A DNA stretch of 64,000 bases from Petaurus breviceps papuanus (GCA_028583685.1 JAMXIF010001118.1:5662366-5726365), one strand, 5' to 3'. Shown: positions 32,035-43,072, counted from the stretch's first letter. Made by a program: numbers and translations. Notes: a model not told the origin generated them from the sequence alone.

Positions 32035-32745
32035 AATAGGGAAGTCATGGTATTAAAACTGAAAGGGTCCATATAAATTAGCTAATACAGTTTCCTTATT
32101 TTACATAAGTGACAACAGAGAGGTAAAGTTAGTTTCCCTTAGTACTATAGCTGAAATTTGAATGCTGGTCCTTTGACTCTGTAATGGGAATGTAAATTTT
32201 TAAGATCTTCCCTGCCCCTAGGCTTAAGTGCACCTGGAGCCTATGGTGGGAGGCTTGTTTCTCAGGAGATACTTTTTGATTAGGCAGTGGGTCAATAAGG
32301 TTGTTACATTCTCTGAGCCAGGAGAAGGCTATATAAACCCTGATTTGAGGCTTTGTTTGGAGGCTCACTTTGAGAAGTGTTCTGTGATGTGATCAGATGA
32401 GACTTTGGGTAGCCATTGTTGAGAGCCCCCTGGCTTTGAAAAACTCAGATGTTGATTTGATATGGATGTAATGGTTGGACAGTTTGGAAATCTGTCTACT
32501 TGATCTGTTTCTCTGTCTTGATAATTCTGTCTGTATACTCTAAAGTTCGGGGTGCTGTCCTTTTTCCCTGAACTAGGTAAACAATACATATTTGACTGAT
32601 TAAAGTAAGCTTGTTAACCCATTTTCCATTGCTTTCCTTTAGCAAAGCAGATCTAAGAACCTGTGTTGGCAGCCACCCTGGGGACCTTGTGGTGCTTGCT
32701 GCTACAGACTCTAAAACCAGTACTATTTTTGCTCCTCAATGATAA
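32035..32745 (-). mobile_element. MIR split by a solo LTR
   Basis: CCTTATTTTACATAAGTGAC to TGCTGGTCCTTTGACTC on the left, and GACTCTAAAACCAG on the right, form the reverse complement of a MIR once the LTR at 32180-32706 is set aside. Confidence 0.6.
32180..32706 (+). mobile_element. solo LTR of an endogenous retrovirus (0.53 kb family)
   Basis: Starts TGTAATGGGAATG and ends GCTGCTACA, with a 5-bp duplication GACTC at 32175-32179 and 32707-32711. It has a TATA-like CTATATAAACCC near 32329 and a GATTAAAG signal-like stretch near 32600. No internal region adjoins it, so it is a solo LTR fossil. A second copy is at 55800. The class is unsure; 5-bp duplications fit ERV3/ERV-L or some ERV1. Confidence 0.85.
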
Positions 32746-32849
32746 ATTCACTGTTTTAAACAAATAGAAAAATAAGACTTTATCTTGATTATATCAACAA
32801 CAAAAAAATTATTTAACCAGCTATCACTTTTAAAGAACTGATTGTCAGA

Positions 32850-33103
32850 TATTACTGTTGTTGTTTAGTCATTGAGCTATGTGTGACTCTTCACATTCCC
32901 ATGCCAGGCCCTTCTATTCTCCACAATCACTGAAAGTCTGGACAAATTCATTTTTGTTGTTTCCCTAAAATACCTCTATCATCCCCTTCTCCTTTTTCTT
33001 TAATCTTGCTCAACATAAAAGTCTTTTCAAAAGAATCCTATCTTGGGGCAGCTAGGTGGCGCAGTAAGAGTGCTGGTCCTGGATTCAGGAGGACCAGGAT
33101 TGG

Positions 33104-33148
<45 letters not shown>

Positions 33149-33570
33149 CACCACCACGACCACCACCACCACCAACAACAACAACAAAACTGGCCTTGTA
33201 ACATTGGGCAACTTACTTAAACCCAATTGCTTAAAAAAAAACAGGATCCTATCTTCTCATAATGTGGGAAAGTATTTAAGCTTCAGTATCAGTATTTGAC
33301 TTTCCAAAGAAAAGTCTGAATTAAATTCTCTAACTATTGTCTTAGTTGATCTCTCTGTTGCCCAAGGGACTCTCAAAAATCTTCTCCAGCACTACAATTC
33401 AAAACCATCAGTTCTAAAGAAACCAGTTTAGCTTATAGTCCAATCCTCACAGCTATATATAGCTATTGGAAAAACCATAGGTTTTACTATATGGACCTTT
33501 TCTACCAAGGTGATGCTTCTTCATTTTACTATGCTGTGCAGATTATTTATCAGGGAATACTAAGGTAATC
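32850..33570 (-). mobile_element. Bov-B-like RTE LINE 3' part, antisense
   Basis: Plus-strand text follows antisense Bov-B: TTGTTTAGTCATTG (3' end), CATGCCAGGCCCTTCT, CCCAAGGGACTCTCAAAAAT, AACCATCAGTTCTAAAG, TATAGTCCAATCCTCAC, TGGAAAAACCATAGGTTTTA. A SINE is inserted at 33045-33243. Codons are broken throughout. Confidence 0.8.
33045..33243 (+). mobile_element. tRNA-derived SINE with (CA)n(CCA)n(CAA)n expansion, inside Bov-B
   Basis: Head GGGGCAGCTAGGTGGCGCAG, then GGACCAGGATTGGTT near box B, then about 85 bp of CA, CCA and CAA repeat, then CTGGCCTTGTAACATTGGGC and an A-tail. Duplication GAATCCTATCTT / GGATCCTATCTT at 33033-33044 and 33244-33255, with one mismatch. Confidence 0.9.
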
Positions 33571-33769
33571 TCTACTATGTTTTTTGAAAGGGATATGGAC
33601 ACTGTAAGATCCACAAGAGAAAGGAAAAATTTGCCTCAGTCACCTGAAAAAGCATGTGAATTTAAGGTTCTGTCTTTCAAAGTAACAATTTTCCACTAAC
33701 ATTCCAAAAGTGAATCAATGGACCAGTCAGAGTCCATGACAATTTAAGACTATAAAATGACGAAGAGTC

Positions 33770-34480
33770 TGGTCCAAAAACAATATTATTTTTTCAATAA
33801 ATCACATAAAATCTAAATATTCAAAGAAAAAAATAAATGAACTATGGGAAAATTTAGGTGTTAGATCAATAGTTGTGGAGGACTACAAAATGCTTTTATT
33901 TTTTTCAGACAAACAAGTTGGACAAAAATCTGATAAGGTATGCCATTGAAACATATATTAATTATTCTTCAATTATACACAAAATAGAAATCTGAATATA
34001 AAAGAAGAAATTAGGAAACATTAAAGAAAATATATTATTGGGATGACAAAAATTAGATGTATTTTTAAAAGACCAATAAAATAGACAATTAGCCAATTTA
34101 AACTTTAAAGAGGACAAGATGAAAACCTAATTTTCAAAATTATATATATAGATATAGATATGGAAAAATAAATGAAGAGGAAATAAATGACATTGTCAGT
34201 AGTTACTAGGTCAAGTTACTTGCCAAAAAACAAAAAAAAAACAAATTGAAACCTTAAAAAAATTAAATGGATACTTACAAAAATATAAAATATCCAGATA
34301 AAGAGAACAAGACACAGAACCTAAACAACCCAATCCTGAGGGGGGTTGGTGATGGTCAGGATTTAAGAAACCTATAAGTCATTTCTCCTAAGAAAAACAC
34401 CATAGGAACAGATGTATTTACAATTGAATTCTAATAAACATTTAAAGAACACTTAAATCTGTTATACAAAAACAACAACA
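33770..34480 (+). mobile_element. old L1 LINE ORF2 fragment
   Basis: A-rich plus-strand text. Around 34395-34455 it reads like the ORF2 block before the palm (GGAACAGATGTATTTACAAT, AATTCTAATAAACATTTAAA, compare PGPDGFTSEFYQTFK). It is heavily decayed, and the left boundary is uncertain. Confidence 0.5.
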
Positions 34481-34565
34481 ACTGTTTACTTCTTGTTTTT
34501 ATGTAACAATTATAATCTTAGTACCCAAATTATGGAGAAAGAAATAAAGAAACAAAGTAAATTAA

Positions 34566-34714
34566 GGGAAGGAAGGAAGGAAGGAAGGAAGGAAGGAAGG
34601 AAGGAAGGAAGGAAGGAAGGAANNNNNNNNNNGAAGGAAGGAAGGAAGGAAGGAAGGAAGGAAGGAAGGAAGGAAGGAAAGAAGGAAGGAAGGAAGGAAG
34701 GAAGGAAGGAAGGG
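34566..34714. repeat. (GGAA)n microsatellite with a 10-N assembly gap
   Basis: About 150 bp of GGAA units interrupted by ten N at 34623-34632. The true length is unknown. Lys/Glu/Gly and Ser/Phe/Leu/Pro open frames are artefacts. Confidence 0.95.
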
Positions 34715-34854
34715 ACATTTGAAATGCTTAGGATTTCATTCTTAGATTACTGCACATAAATTCTACTATTAGGACAAGGTACATTCAATGCACAATGTTC
34801 CATTCTTTCCTCTGCTCTTCCCTGGAAAAAGGGAAAAAAAAAGAACAAATATTT

Positions 34855-35105
34855 CTTAGGGTTATTCTCTTTTTGCTGTGGTTTCCTATTTACTCTCTCC
34901 ACTTTGTATCTGAAACTCTTAACTGGTTTCAACTTCACAGAACAAGATTCCCACACCAACCCCTGCCTCTTTCTGTGTATTGTCTTCCTCCATTAGATTA
35001 TAAGCTTTTTGAGGGCAAGGACTGTCTTTCTTTTCCTTCACCAATGGTTACCACAGTGATTGACACATAGCAGGTGCTTACTTAAGGGCATCTAATTGAA
35101 TTAAA
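34855..35105 (+). mobile_element. L2 LINE 3' end
   Basis: CCATTAGATTATAAGCTTTT, GAGGGCAAGGACTGTC and ATTGACACATAGCAGGTGCT are the L2 3' tail. Confidence 0.8.
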
Positions 35106-35214
35106 GATTAAAAGCAGCAATCATTCAGTCATTTCATCATCTTTTGGAAAAGGGTGTTCTATGTGATTTTATTTACTAAAAGTTAAAATGAGACATTTTC
35201 TTTAACCTCAAATA

Positions 35215-35480
35215 ATTATTGACTTTTGTGTTTATGCTAAAACATTAGGATGGAAGTCAGTCACTGGAGTTGCTTAGTCACAGAGTGCCAGATGGCATGG
35301 AAGCATCAATTAATTACTACCCAAGAACAGTGTCACTTGCAGAAAGGAATTACACAGAAATTAATAAAGAATGTTTTGCTCCTATTGTGGACATCAGAGG
35401 TTTTCAAAATAGCTTTTATAACTGGGCCTTCACAAGTCACTCTGCTCCCAAACTTTCTGATGTGATTATTTTCTAACAAT
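35215..35480 (+). mobile_element. Ty3/gypsy-like RNase H fragment (fossil)
   Basis: The frame covering 35270-35476 reads ...LSHRVPDGMEAS..., then YYPRTVSLAERNYTEINKE, which corresponds to the Ty3/gypsy RNase H text VLSQ..PDG.E.PIAYASRTLSPAERNYSQxEKE. This is a family of LTR retrotransposons that is rare and old in mammals. No LTR, integrase or gag was recognised nearby, so it is a broken, isolated piece. A domesticated exon is possible but no splice sites are obvious. Confidence 0.6.
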
Positions 35481-36714
35481 TAGCCCTTTCTTATATCATC
35501 AGGTATGTAGGACCAGTCTTTGTTAAATGATTGTGCCTATTTGCTTGTCCATGAGAATGAAATAACAGTATCAAATTCTGATGCCCTGAACCAGATCTAT
35601 TGGTCTATTGACAATGAACAACAACAAAAAAATTAAGAATTATTTTACCAAAAATTTCTGATTGCTCAAATTTCACAACTATTGACACCAAGAGATTAAA
35701 TTAGCCTTTATCTTGGATTGGGTATAGAAGAGGGGAACAGAAGAGAAACCACCTGAGGGATTCAATTCATTCACCAATAATCTATATATTACCTGTCCAT
35801 TAGTTGTCGATTTTTTTTCAGCAATCTTTTATATGTGATCAATCCAGAAATGGTAGCTTTTTTGCAATAATTTTCAAATAAAATGAATAGAAATAAAATA
35901 AAATAAATTGTGAAATCATTTAAGTCAAATAACACAAAAGAAAGATTGCAAATAATTGTTCATGCAAAATTATAGAACATTATTTACCTTTTTTGAAAGT
36001 CTTTTAATTTTAACAATATAGTACCAAAATTTTATTCAAATTTAGTGCTTTTGAAGACTTTTAATGTTTTCTAATGACATTGGTTAGGTAGAATAGAAAG
36101 TGACAACTATCACAGTGTTAATTATCTATTTAAGGAGCTTAAATTCAGAAGGCAATATATGAGCTACCTGCCAGCATGCTATGTTTTACCATCTTGTCAA
36201 TTACTATGAACTTTGAGTAGTATGGTCTCTTTTTAAGATACTGTAGTACTAAACCTAGTCACTACAAGTCATTCAGATGTTGGGGGGGGGGGATTTGATC
36301 AGCTCTCTTTCCCCTGAACTCTGGCCCCACTCCACCCCAAACATGCTCATTCAGCTTTTGCTCTGTTGGCTCAAATGTGCCTCTTTCAACTCCTACTAGC
36401 CAGGTTACAAATTAATTTAGAAGAAATAAAATGCAATGTCATTATAAATACTAAAAGAGAAAATAATACTTTTATACCTGACTTGTCTCTACCTCTTAAA
36501 GGTACTAAAGTCTTTCATGTCACTTCCCATGCAATTCATAAATTTCCACTACATTATTAGTGTTATTAGGTAATTAAGAATTTCTTCCTCACATAATTGT
36601 AACAGATATAAACTTCCAATATCCTCTGATTTTCACTGGTATTTTGACTGTTTTCTTTTTTATATTATTTATTCATTAGGAATTATTTTGTGTAGTATAA
36701 GACACTGGTCTAAC
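35481..36714. other. no gene or repeat recognised
   Basis: AT-rich unique sequence with a 9-10 bp G run at 36281. I see no supported feature. Confidence 0.5.
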
Positions 36715-36905
36715 CCCACCTTCCTGTAAAATTTCTATTCAGTTTTCTAACTAGTTTTTGTTGAAAATTAAGTTCCCTTCAGAGTAATTTTGTGTTTGGG
36801 ATTTATAAAACATAGTTGTTAATAGGCTTGCTTCTAAAGCTTGCTTATTAAATCTATTCCACTGATCTACTTTGCTTCTTTTTGTCTTAGTGTGGACAGG
36901 CATGG
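36715..36905 (-). mobile_element. L1 LINE fragment, antisense
   Basis: TTCTATTCAGTTTTCTAACT, TTGTTGAAAATTAAGTTCCC and CTATTCCACTGATCTACTTT parallel the antisense ORF2 C-terminal region of L1. Confidence 0.5.
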
Positions 36906-37974
36906 ATATGTATCAATCCACATCTCCGGAGAGAACATCCAAATGAGATCATTGATCCATGATGAATATCCACATATCTGGTACCAAATGTTTTAATAGT
37001 TTAATGGATATTTGATCTCATTGATGTTCTTGCCATCTATTCTCTTCATCACTTTATATTTCAACTAATAAACATTTGTATGATTCCTATTGATTTTTTT
37101 TTCCTCATTGAACCTTCTCAATAATTTGGAGGCCTTTGATAATGGTTACTCCAATATTTCAATTTAACAATTCCATTCCTCTTTTATTTCCCTTTTGCTA
37201 TGGATTCAAAGTTAAAACAAGTTTAAAAATAACAACACAAAACTATTGTTAAGAAGTTTATAATCAACCAGGGAAGAAATGTGCAGGTACATGTACATAT
37301 ATACTACATAGAAAATAAAAACAATGTAATTTTGGAGGAAGCACATTAGCAGATGGATCAGCAAAGGGATGGAAAAAGAATTTCTTGGTTTGTTTCTCAA
37401 TGTTAGCTATCCTAACTTCTTCATCAGAAATCAGAATTGCAGCTCCTACTTTTTTAGATTCAGATGAAACATAATCACTTTTATTCTAGCCTCTCATTTT
37501 TATCCTTATGTGGATCTGTTTACCCTTCCCTTTAGGCAACATTATTTTTGGTATGGGTATTTTTACTCAATAAGCAAATATCTATTTATAAATGAATCCA
37601 ATTCATTATGGTTAACTCATGAATACAACATCATATATTTTTTTTAGTGCAAGATATAAACCAAACTATTTTACTAGTGTTAATTCAGGTATTCATTGTG
37701 CGCACATATGCATGTATGCATGCACACACACAAACACACACACACTCCTCCATTTCCCAACTTCCAACATTAAGTACAGCTCTCATGATTCCACAGTTAA
37801 GGGGCAAACAATATTTTCCAAACTCTTCTAAATTTCCTACACTTCTGAGAAATTTTCTTCTAGAATTTCCTGAAATAATTGTATTCAGACATGTTTGTTG
37901 TTTCTTATTTTAGCTAGAGGGTAACAGTGAAATTTTCAGACTGTCTCACCTTCAGCTTAGTCCTAAATCTCTGA
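36906..37974. other. no gene seen; (AC)n near 37720-37745
   Basis: Unrecognised AT-rich sequence. Open frames at 37619-37913 run through a short ACAC/ATGC repeat and have no motifs. Confidence 0.45.
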
Positions 37975-38650
37975 AGTTGTTGGCCATTTCCTCAAGGCTG
38001 GAGGGCATGTTGCCACTAAAAGGAGTTCAGGCTTTACTGGGTGGGTAATCATTAAAGGGTTTTAAGAAGGGGATTAATGTAATTATATTTATCCATAAGG
38101 AAGATAAGATTTTGGCAGTGGCATGAAAAATGGATTAGGTGGGAAAGATAAAAGATTAGAAATCATATTAGGAAGCTATTGAAGTAATTATGACTAGTAT
38201 TTATATACTCTAATGTTTGCAAAGTGCTTTATTATTGTCCTTGCATTTGGCCTTCATGACAACATTGAGAGGTAAGTGCTATTATAAAAACTATTTTACA
38301 GATAAGAAAACTGAACCTGAGGGAAGGGAAGTACCTTCCCCCAGGGTCTGGCATTTGCCTGAGACAGTATTTGAACTCAGGTTTTCTTTACTCCAATTTC
38401 AGCACTTTTTCTGCTTTAACATCGAACTGTAATAATCCATGGGGGTGATCACTAGGGCTGATATCTATGGTGGTGGCATGGAAATGGATAAATAAAAATG
38501 AAATGTTAACAGTAGAATCAATGGGATTATTCAACTCTTTGAATAGGAGAACTAAGTGGGAAGGGGAAAAAATAGTGTTGAAGTTGTCAGTGCAGCATGG
38601 TGAGAAATGCCACTGACAGAAGCAGAGAAATAATAAGGATGTTCTTGAAG
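37975..38650 (-). mobile_element. L2 LINE fragment split by a MIR
   Basis: CCACTAAAAGGAGTTCAGGC, TAGGAAGCTATTGAAGTAAT on the left and ATCACTAGGGCTGATATCTA, GTGGTGGCATGGAAATGG on the right are reversed L2 (compare 41260-41640). The MIR at 38190-38430 lies between them. Confidence 0.55.
38190..38430 (-). mobile_element. MIR SINE inside L2
   Basis: TTTGCAAAGTGCTTTATTAT, TTTACAGATAAGAAAACTGA, GTATTTGAACTCAGGTTTTC are the reversed MIR tail, CORE and box B. Confidence 0.8.
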
Positions 38651-39109
38651 TACCATGGAATTTCTCTTAGATGTGAAATCTTAAATATCAGTAACACAAT
38701 TCATAATCTTCAAGAGAATGGTCAAAGGACAAGAGGGGTTGATAATAAGAATTATTTATGGGAGGATTGTGGTGAGCAAGGCTTACCAACATGTCACTCC
38801 ATGTTCATCAATATGAATTAGTCATATATATAGATCTTGAGATTTGCCTCACTAACTTTTGTTCAGATTTATTGGAGGACTTACAAAGCAAAATATAAAA
38901 TGTATTGTTTATTGCCTTTTTTCAGTCATTTCGAATTTGACATTTTTTATAAGAACTGTGGAAAAAGACAGGGTTAGGCACCTGCCATTATAATTGAGAT
39001 TATGAGGTCTTACATTATCTAGAGTGAAAATGCTTAATTTGGCATTTTCATTTTGAACTATAGTAAAAAATATTCATGCCAACATCATTAATATTTTTCA
39101 GTCACATTT
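38651..39109. other. no feature recognised
   Basis: Unique-looking sequence without motif or splice support. Confidence 0.45.
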
Positions 39110-39540
39110 TGTCTTCCTAGATATCCCATATTATTCCCTATGATAAACCCTACATTCCAGACAAACAGAACTGCTTGCTTCTCTCTATAAACATTCCATC
39201 TTCTACCTCCGTGTCTTTGTAGAGACTGTCCCTAATGCCAGCAATGCCCTCCTTCTTTACTTCTGCCTCTTAGAATCCCTTGCTTCCTTCAAGCATCAGC
39301 TTGATTGCTTCCTAAAATATAAGACCCTGTACTAGGTAATGGAGGAACAAAGGAATAAAGGAAAATGTCTGCCCTTATATTTCACTAGAATGGAAGCTAT
39401 TGAAAAATGATAAGGTGAGGAGGGAGAGAAGATCATCAACCACAGAGATGAAGAAAAGCTCCTCATCTTTTGGGATGAAAGGGAAGTAAAAGGAGGTAAG
39501 CCTTGAAGGAAGCCAGAGTTTCTATAGGGCACATGTAATA
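39110..39540 (+). mobile_element. L2 LINE 3' fragment and adjoining ancient repeat
   Basis: CATTCCATCTTCTACCTCCG, GAGACTGTCCCTAATGCCAG and CTTGCTTCCTTCAAGCATCA are L2. 39315-39540 (CCCTGTACTAGGTAATGGAG) is the same kind of ancient repeat as at 20506. Confidence 0.65.
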
Positions 39541-39777
39541 TCAGTTCATGTTTATGAGGTATATTTATAAAACATGATCCTCATTCATAGTAATTTTGCA
39601 CTTAGGAAAGTAATGATAAGATATAGGCTTATAGTACTAGTTTCAGAGCAAAAGCCTTTTTTACATTGGGTTGGAGGCTGATATCTCAGGCCTGCTCTAG
39701 GAGAGGTAACTAAGTCTCTAGGTCTCTCCTAGGTAACTCTTTTTGTGCCCTCATGTCCCAAAGGAACAACTAGTAAC

Positions 39778-40949
39778 TATAATAGTAATGGCATTTAAAG
39801 ATCCCCCTGTATTGGCTTGGTTTTTGGTTTGATTGTGTTACAACCCAGAGCTTGTTAATCCCACCTGTGGGATGGACTTCTTGACGTGAAAAGAAAGTCC
39901 TGAACTGGAAGGAGCTGGTGATGTAGATTTGGAGAGACATGGGAGAGAGGCAGAAGAACTTTTTGGAAGCAGCACCCTCGTGGAGGCAGAGAGAGACTGA
40001 GAGGATTGCTGAGGGCCACTATGAATTGCCCTGGACTTTTGAGACCTGCCCCCGGAGCTGCCAAGGACTGAGGAGACATGGCTGTTTTGCTGGTACTTTG
40101 TCTGTCTATTTTGATGTCGTTTTGCCAGATTTGTCCACTGGTGAAAGACAGTCTTGTTGGTGAAGAAGTCCTGGAACCTGGCTGTTGGTTAAGAGCTCCT
40201 GAGATGGTTCTGCAGACAGAGAGTGAATACTGTCCACTGGTGAAGGACAGTGCTGTTGTTGCAGGAGTCTGGGAACGTTTCTGTAGGTTCAGAAGCCCTG
40301 AAGAAGGATTTTCTTGTTGTATGTTTACAGAAATCCTGGGAGAGGGTTTTGCTAATGTTTTCAGGGGTCCTAGAACTGTTCTGCAGACAGAGGATGAATC
40401 AATGAAGGGACTGGCAATGTATCTTGTGGCCTTGCTAAGCTTTGTCTCCCCAGGAACAAAGATTGCTGAGAACTTGCCTTGTGTCAAGATGAAGAAAAGA
40501 CCTCCTTTTGGGTATTAAGTGCTGTGCTTAAACTTGTTGTAACTCTGGGGTAGATTCAATTGTGATCCAGGGGTGGGGAACTTTTGACCTTTTTGTGCTC
40601 TGTGATTGAACAAATGAATGTACTTTACTTAGATTGGAAACTAATCTCCATTTGAGAAGAGGGGCTTTGTGGTGGACTAAATGAAGGTACAGCCTAGGGG
40701 TGGAGAAGTATTTAGAGCAGGGACTTTGTTATTGATTGAATGAATGGAAGGTCCTGGGGTGGGGTAGTACTTGGAGATTATGTAACATAAGGTTATCGTC
40801 AGTCATAGGTGTTTATAAGATATAATATAAAATGGGGGAAATGCATTTTTTGCAGAACTTTTAAAACAATTAGACAGAAGTAAAGCAAGGGTGGAGTCCC
40901 TTTCTGCTGTCTTGTTTTTCTCAGTATTTCTGCTGCTGCAGTCAGTGCA
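39778..40949 (+). mobile_element. solo LTR-like element, 1.17 kb family, copy 1
   Basis: It is homologous to the inverted copy at 44523-45669 from the left edge to about 40785. The last 165 bases differ and end GTCAGTGCA. Short TAAC repeats flank it at 39774-39777 and 40950-40953. It contains two diverged internal repeats built on CTGTCCACTGGTGAAGGACA and TTCTGCAGACAGAG. A 146-codon open frame lies at 40078-40518, and a 210-codon frame lies on the other strand. No internal retroviral genes adjoin it. I read it as a solo LTR fossil of unrecognised family. Confidence 0.7.
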
Positions 40950-41259
40950 TAACATAAAAAAAAGACAGCCACACACCTCACATTTTCTCCATTTAGAATT
41001 TATATCTAGTGAACTTAGAGAACTGCACATGTGTAAGCCACACAGCCACAAGCAGATAGTGACTTCTCCCCTATTTTTCTTAAATCCCTGCATTTGCCCC
41101 TTTGTGAAAACCCCTGCCCTCCTATCCAGGATGTGATCTTGAGTTAGTTTTTCTCTCTTCTCAAACTAGGAAGAGCTACAAACCCTACATACATATGAAG
41201 ATGATTGTATTCCAATGATAAGAGATAGCCTACGAAAAGTCATAAAGACAGGAGACAGA
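40950..41259. other. no feature recognised
   Basis: Flank of the LTR. No supported feature. Confidence 0.45.
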
Positions 41260-41640
41260 ATGACAAATTATGGAAAAAATAAATATGGGGTGTGTTAAAG
41301 AGAATTGTGCAACAAGCCCAGATAGGTTAGCTAGAATCTAATACTGAAGGATTTTTGTTAAATTATGGTGTTTGCATTTGATTCTAAAGCAAACAGAAAG
41401 GTTCTTAAGTGACATGATCAGGCTGGTTATTTAGGAAAATAATTTTGGCACTTGTGTGTGGATAAATTGGAAAGAAAAGAAGCTGGAATCAAATAATCCA
41501 AATAGGAGGTCCTTGCAATAGTAGTCCAAATAGAAAACTATAAGGACCTGAATTAGGGTTGCAATGATTTGAGATCAGGAAATGGAGATAAAGGTAAAGT
41601 TAGAATTAAAAATTATATGGGAACTAATTGAATTTGTTGT
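41260..41640 (-). mobile_element. L2 LINE fragment
   Basis: GATTCTAAAGCAAACAGAAA, GTGACATGATCAGGCTGGTT, AATAATTTTGGCACTTGTGT, CTTGCAATAGTAGTCC are the reverse complement of consecutive L2 blocks. Confidence 0.65.
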
Positions 41641-41644
41641 TTCC

Positions 41645-41765
41645 ATCAAGTAGAAAGCAAGTCCTTTGAGGGAAGGCAGTGTTTTGTTTTAGTCCTCCTA
41701 CCACCAGGATAGGATGCTTGTTCCATAGCAAATATGCAATAAATACTTGTTAAATGGGATTCTAT
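41645..41765 (+). mobile_element. L2 LINE 3' tail
   Basis: GCAAGTCCTTTGAGGGAAGG and AATAAATACTTGTTAAATGG form the L2 3' end. Confidence 0.6.
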
Positions 41766-42085
41766 TAAATTGACCTGAGGCAATAATGCTCTACTCACAG
41801 TTGCTGATAATATCACTTTCTATTTTTAAACCTACCACCATAACACAGTGACAGGCTTTCAAGAGGGTATTCCTCATTGCTTAAAATGTTTCAGTCAAGT
41901 GGAGAAGGGAATCAGTAAATACAGCACTAAAGTAGCATGATTTTATCCCTTTTGCATTCTTGCTAGTGTTTGCCACCCCCCACCCCGAGTCTCTATAGTT
42001 TGCTTGTTGAAGTGATTGTAAATTAGGGTTTGACCCTAGAAAAGTTTTGCTAAAACTAAAGAACTGTCATGTTGAAATTCTAGAT
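41766..42085. other. no feature recognised
   Basis: Unique-looking sequence with a short C-rich stretch near 41975. Confidence 0.4.
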
Positions 42086-42274
42086 AAGGTGTAGGGAACC
42101 TGCAGCCTCGAGGTCACATGTGGCCCTCTAGCTCCACAAGTGCAGCCCTTTGACTGAATCCAAACTTCACAGAAAAAAATCCGACTTTGACTAATTGACT
42201 ATTCAATCAGAGGGCTGCACTTGAGGACCTTCAGGGCCATACGTGGCTTAAGGGCCACAGGTTTCCCACCCCTG
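42086..42274. mobile_element. palindromic non-autonomous hAT-type DNA transposon (MITE)
   Basis: 189 bp. The right end reads, complemented, CAGGGGTGGGAAACCTGTGG, and the left end reads AAGGTGTAGGGAACCTGCAG, so the terminal inverted repeats match after a few changes. The inverted match extends inward almost to the centre (GTGGCCCTCTAG / GGGCTGCACTTGAGGACC), making a long hairpin. The 8-bp flanks TTCTAGAT and GCCTAGGT share the nnCTAGnn pattern of hAT target sites. It has no coding capacity. Confidence 0.75.
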
Positions 42275-42849
42275 GCCTAGGTCTTTCTAATGACAACCAA
42301 AATAGTAAGAGACCTACCAGGTCCATTTTCAGAAATGTAACGGCCTTCATGAAAATTTCCTTTCAAAGCAAACTTTTCCTATGTCACTCACTAGTCAATA
42401 CCTGGTAAGAATAGGTATCATTTGCTTTTTTTTTAAAGTTATGAAAAAACACAAACCTTTCCATAACATAGTAGTATAAAAAGATGACTGCACAAGAAAC
42501 TTCAAGTCTATTATGCACAACTTGCTATTCCTCTTAAATACATAATAAAATTATCGTGTAACTTTATTTTTTCTTTCCCTCCCCCCCCACACACTCTAGA
42601 GATGGTTACCTACAAAATTAACTACAAAGAACTTACAAAGGAAATTGGTATCTGCATCCAGAGAAACAATTGATAAGTAGAAACATATATATATATAGAG
42701 AGAGAAATACTGTATATTTTTATATGCATGTATATGTACATGTGTGCATATATGTATATGCATATATATGTATGTAATTTGCTTTTCAATATTAAGATTT
42801 TTCAACATCAATATTGGCAAACATTTTTCACTTGCCTACATCTTATAAA
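42275..42849. other. no gene seen; TA/TG microsatellite at 42685-42775
   Basis: (TATA), (GAGA) and ATATGT/ATGTAT repeats at 42685-42775, otherwise unrecognised. Confidence 0.5.
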
Positions 42850-43050
42850 ATACTATGCTAGGACCTGGATATAAGAAAGCTACACATGCTAAATTAGACA
42901 ATATTTCTGTCCTCATGGAGCTCATTATCTATTATATGAGATATGACACATATAATTAAGGTAAGAAGACTGACATGTGATGAGTGCATAGGATAGATGT
43001 AATTAAGTATGAAGGAGTTTCCAAGAGAAGGAGAAAGAGGAATCATGGAA
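42850..43050 (+). repeat. ancient interspersed repeat
   Basis: ATACTATGCTAGGACCTGG and CTGTCCTCATGGAGCTCATT repeat the motif order seen at 20506 and 43555. The family is not identified. Confidence 0.4.
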
Positions 43051-43072
43051 TAGTTGATAAGAGTGCTTGCTT

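Noticed and set aside
34493-34759. Lys/Glu/Gly repeat protein frame of 88 codons
   Set aside because: Produced by the GGAA microsatellite and runs through the N gap.
39855-40487. 210-codon frame as a host gene
   Set aside because: It lies antisense within an LTR present in two copies with target-site duplications, and is best explained as repeat sequence.
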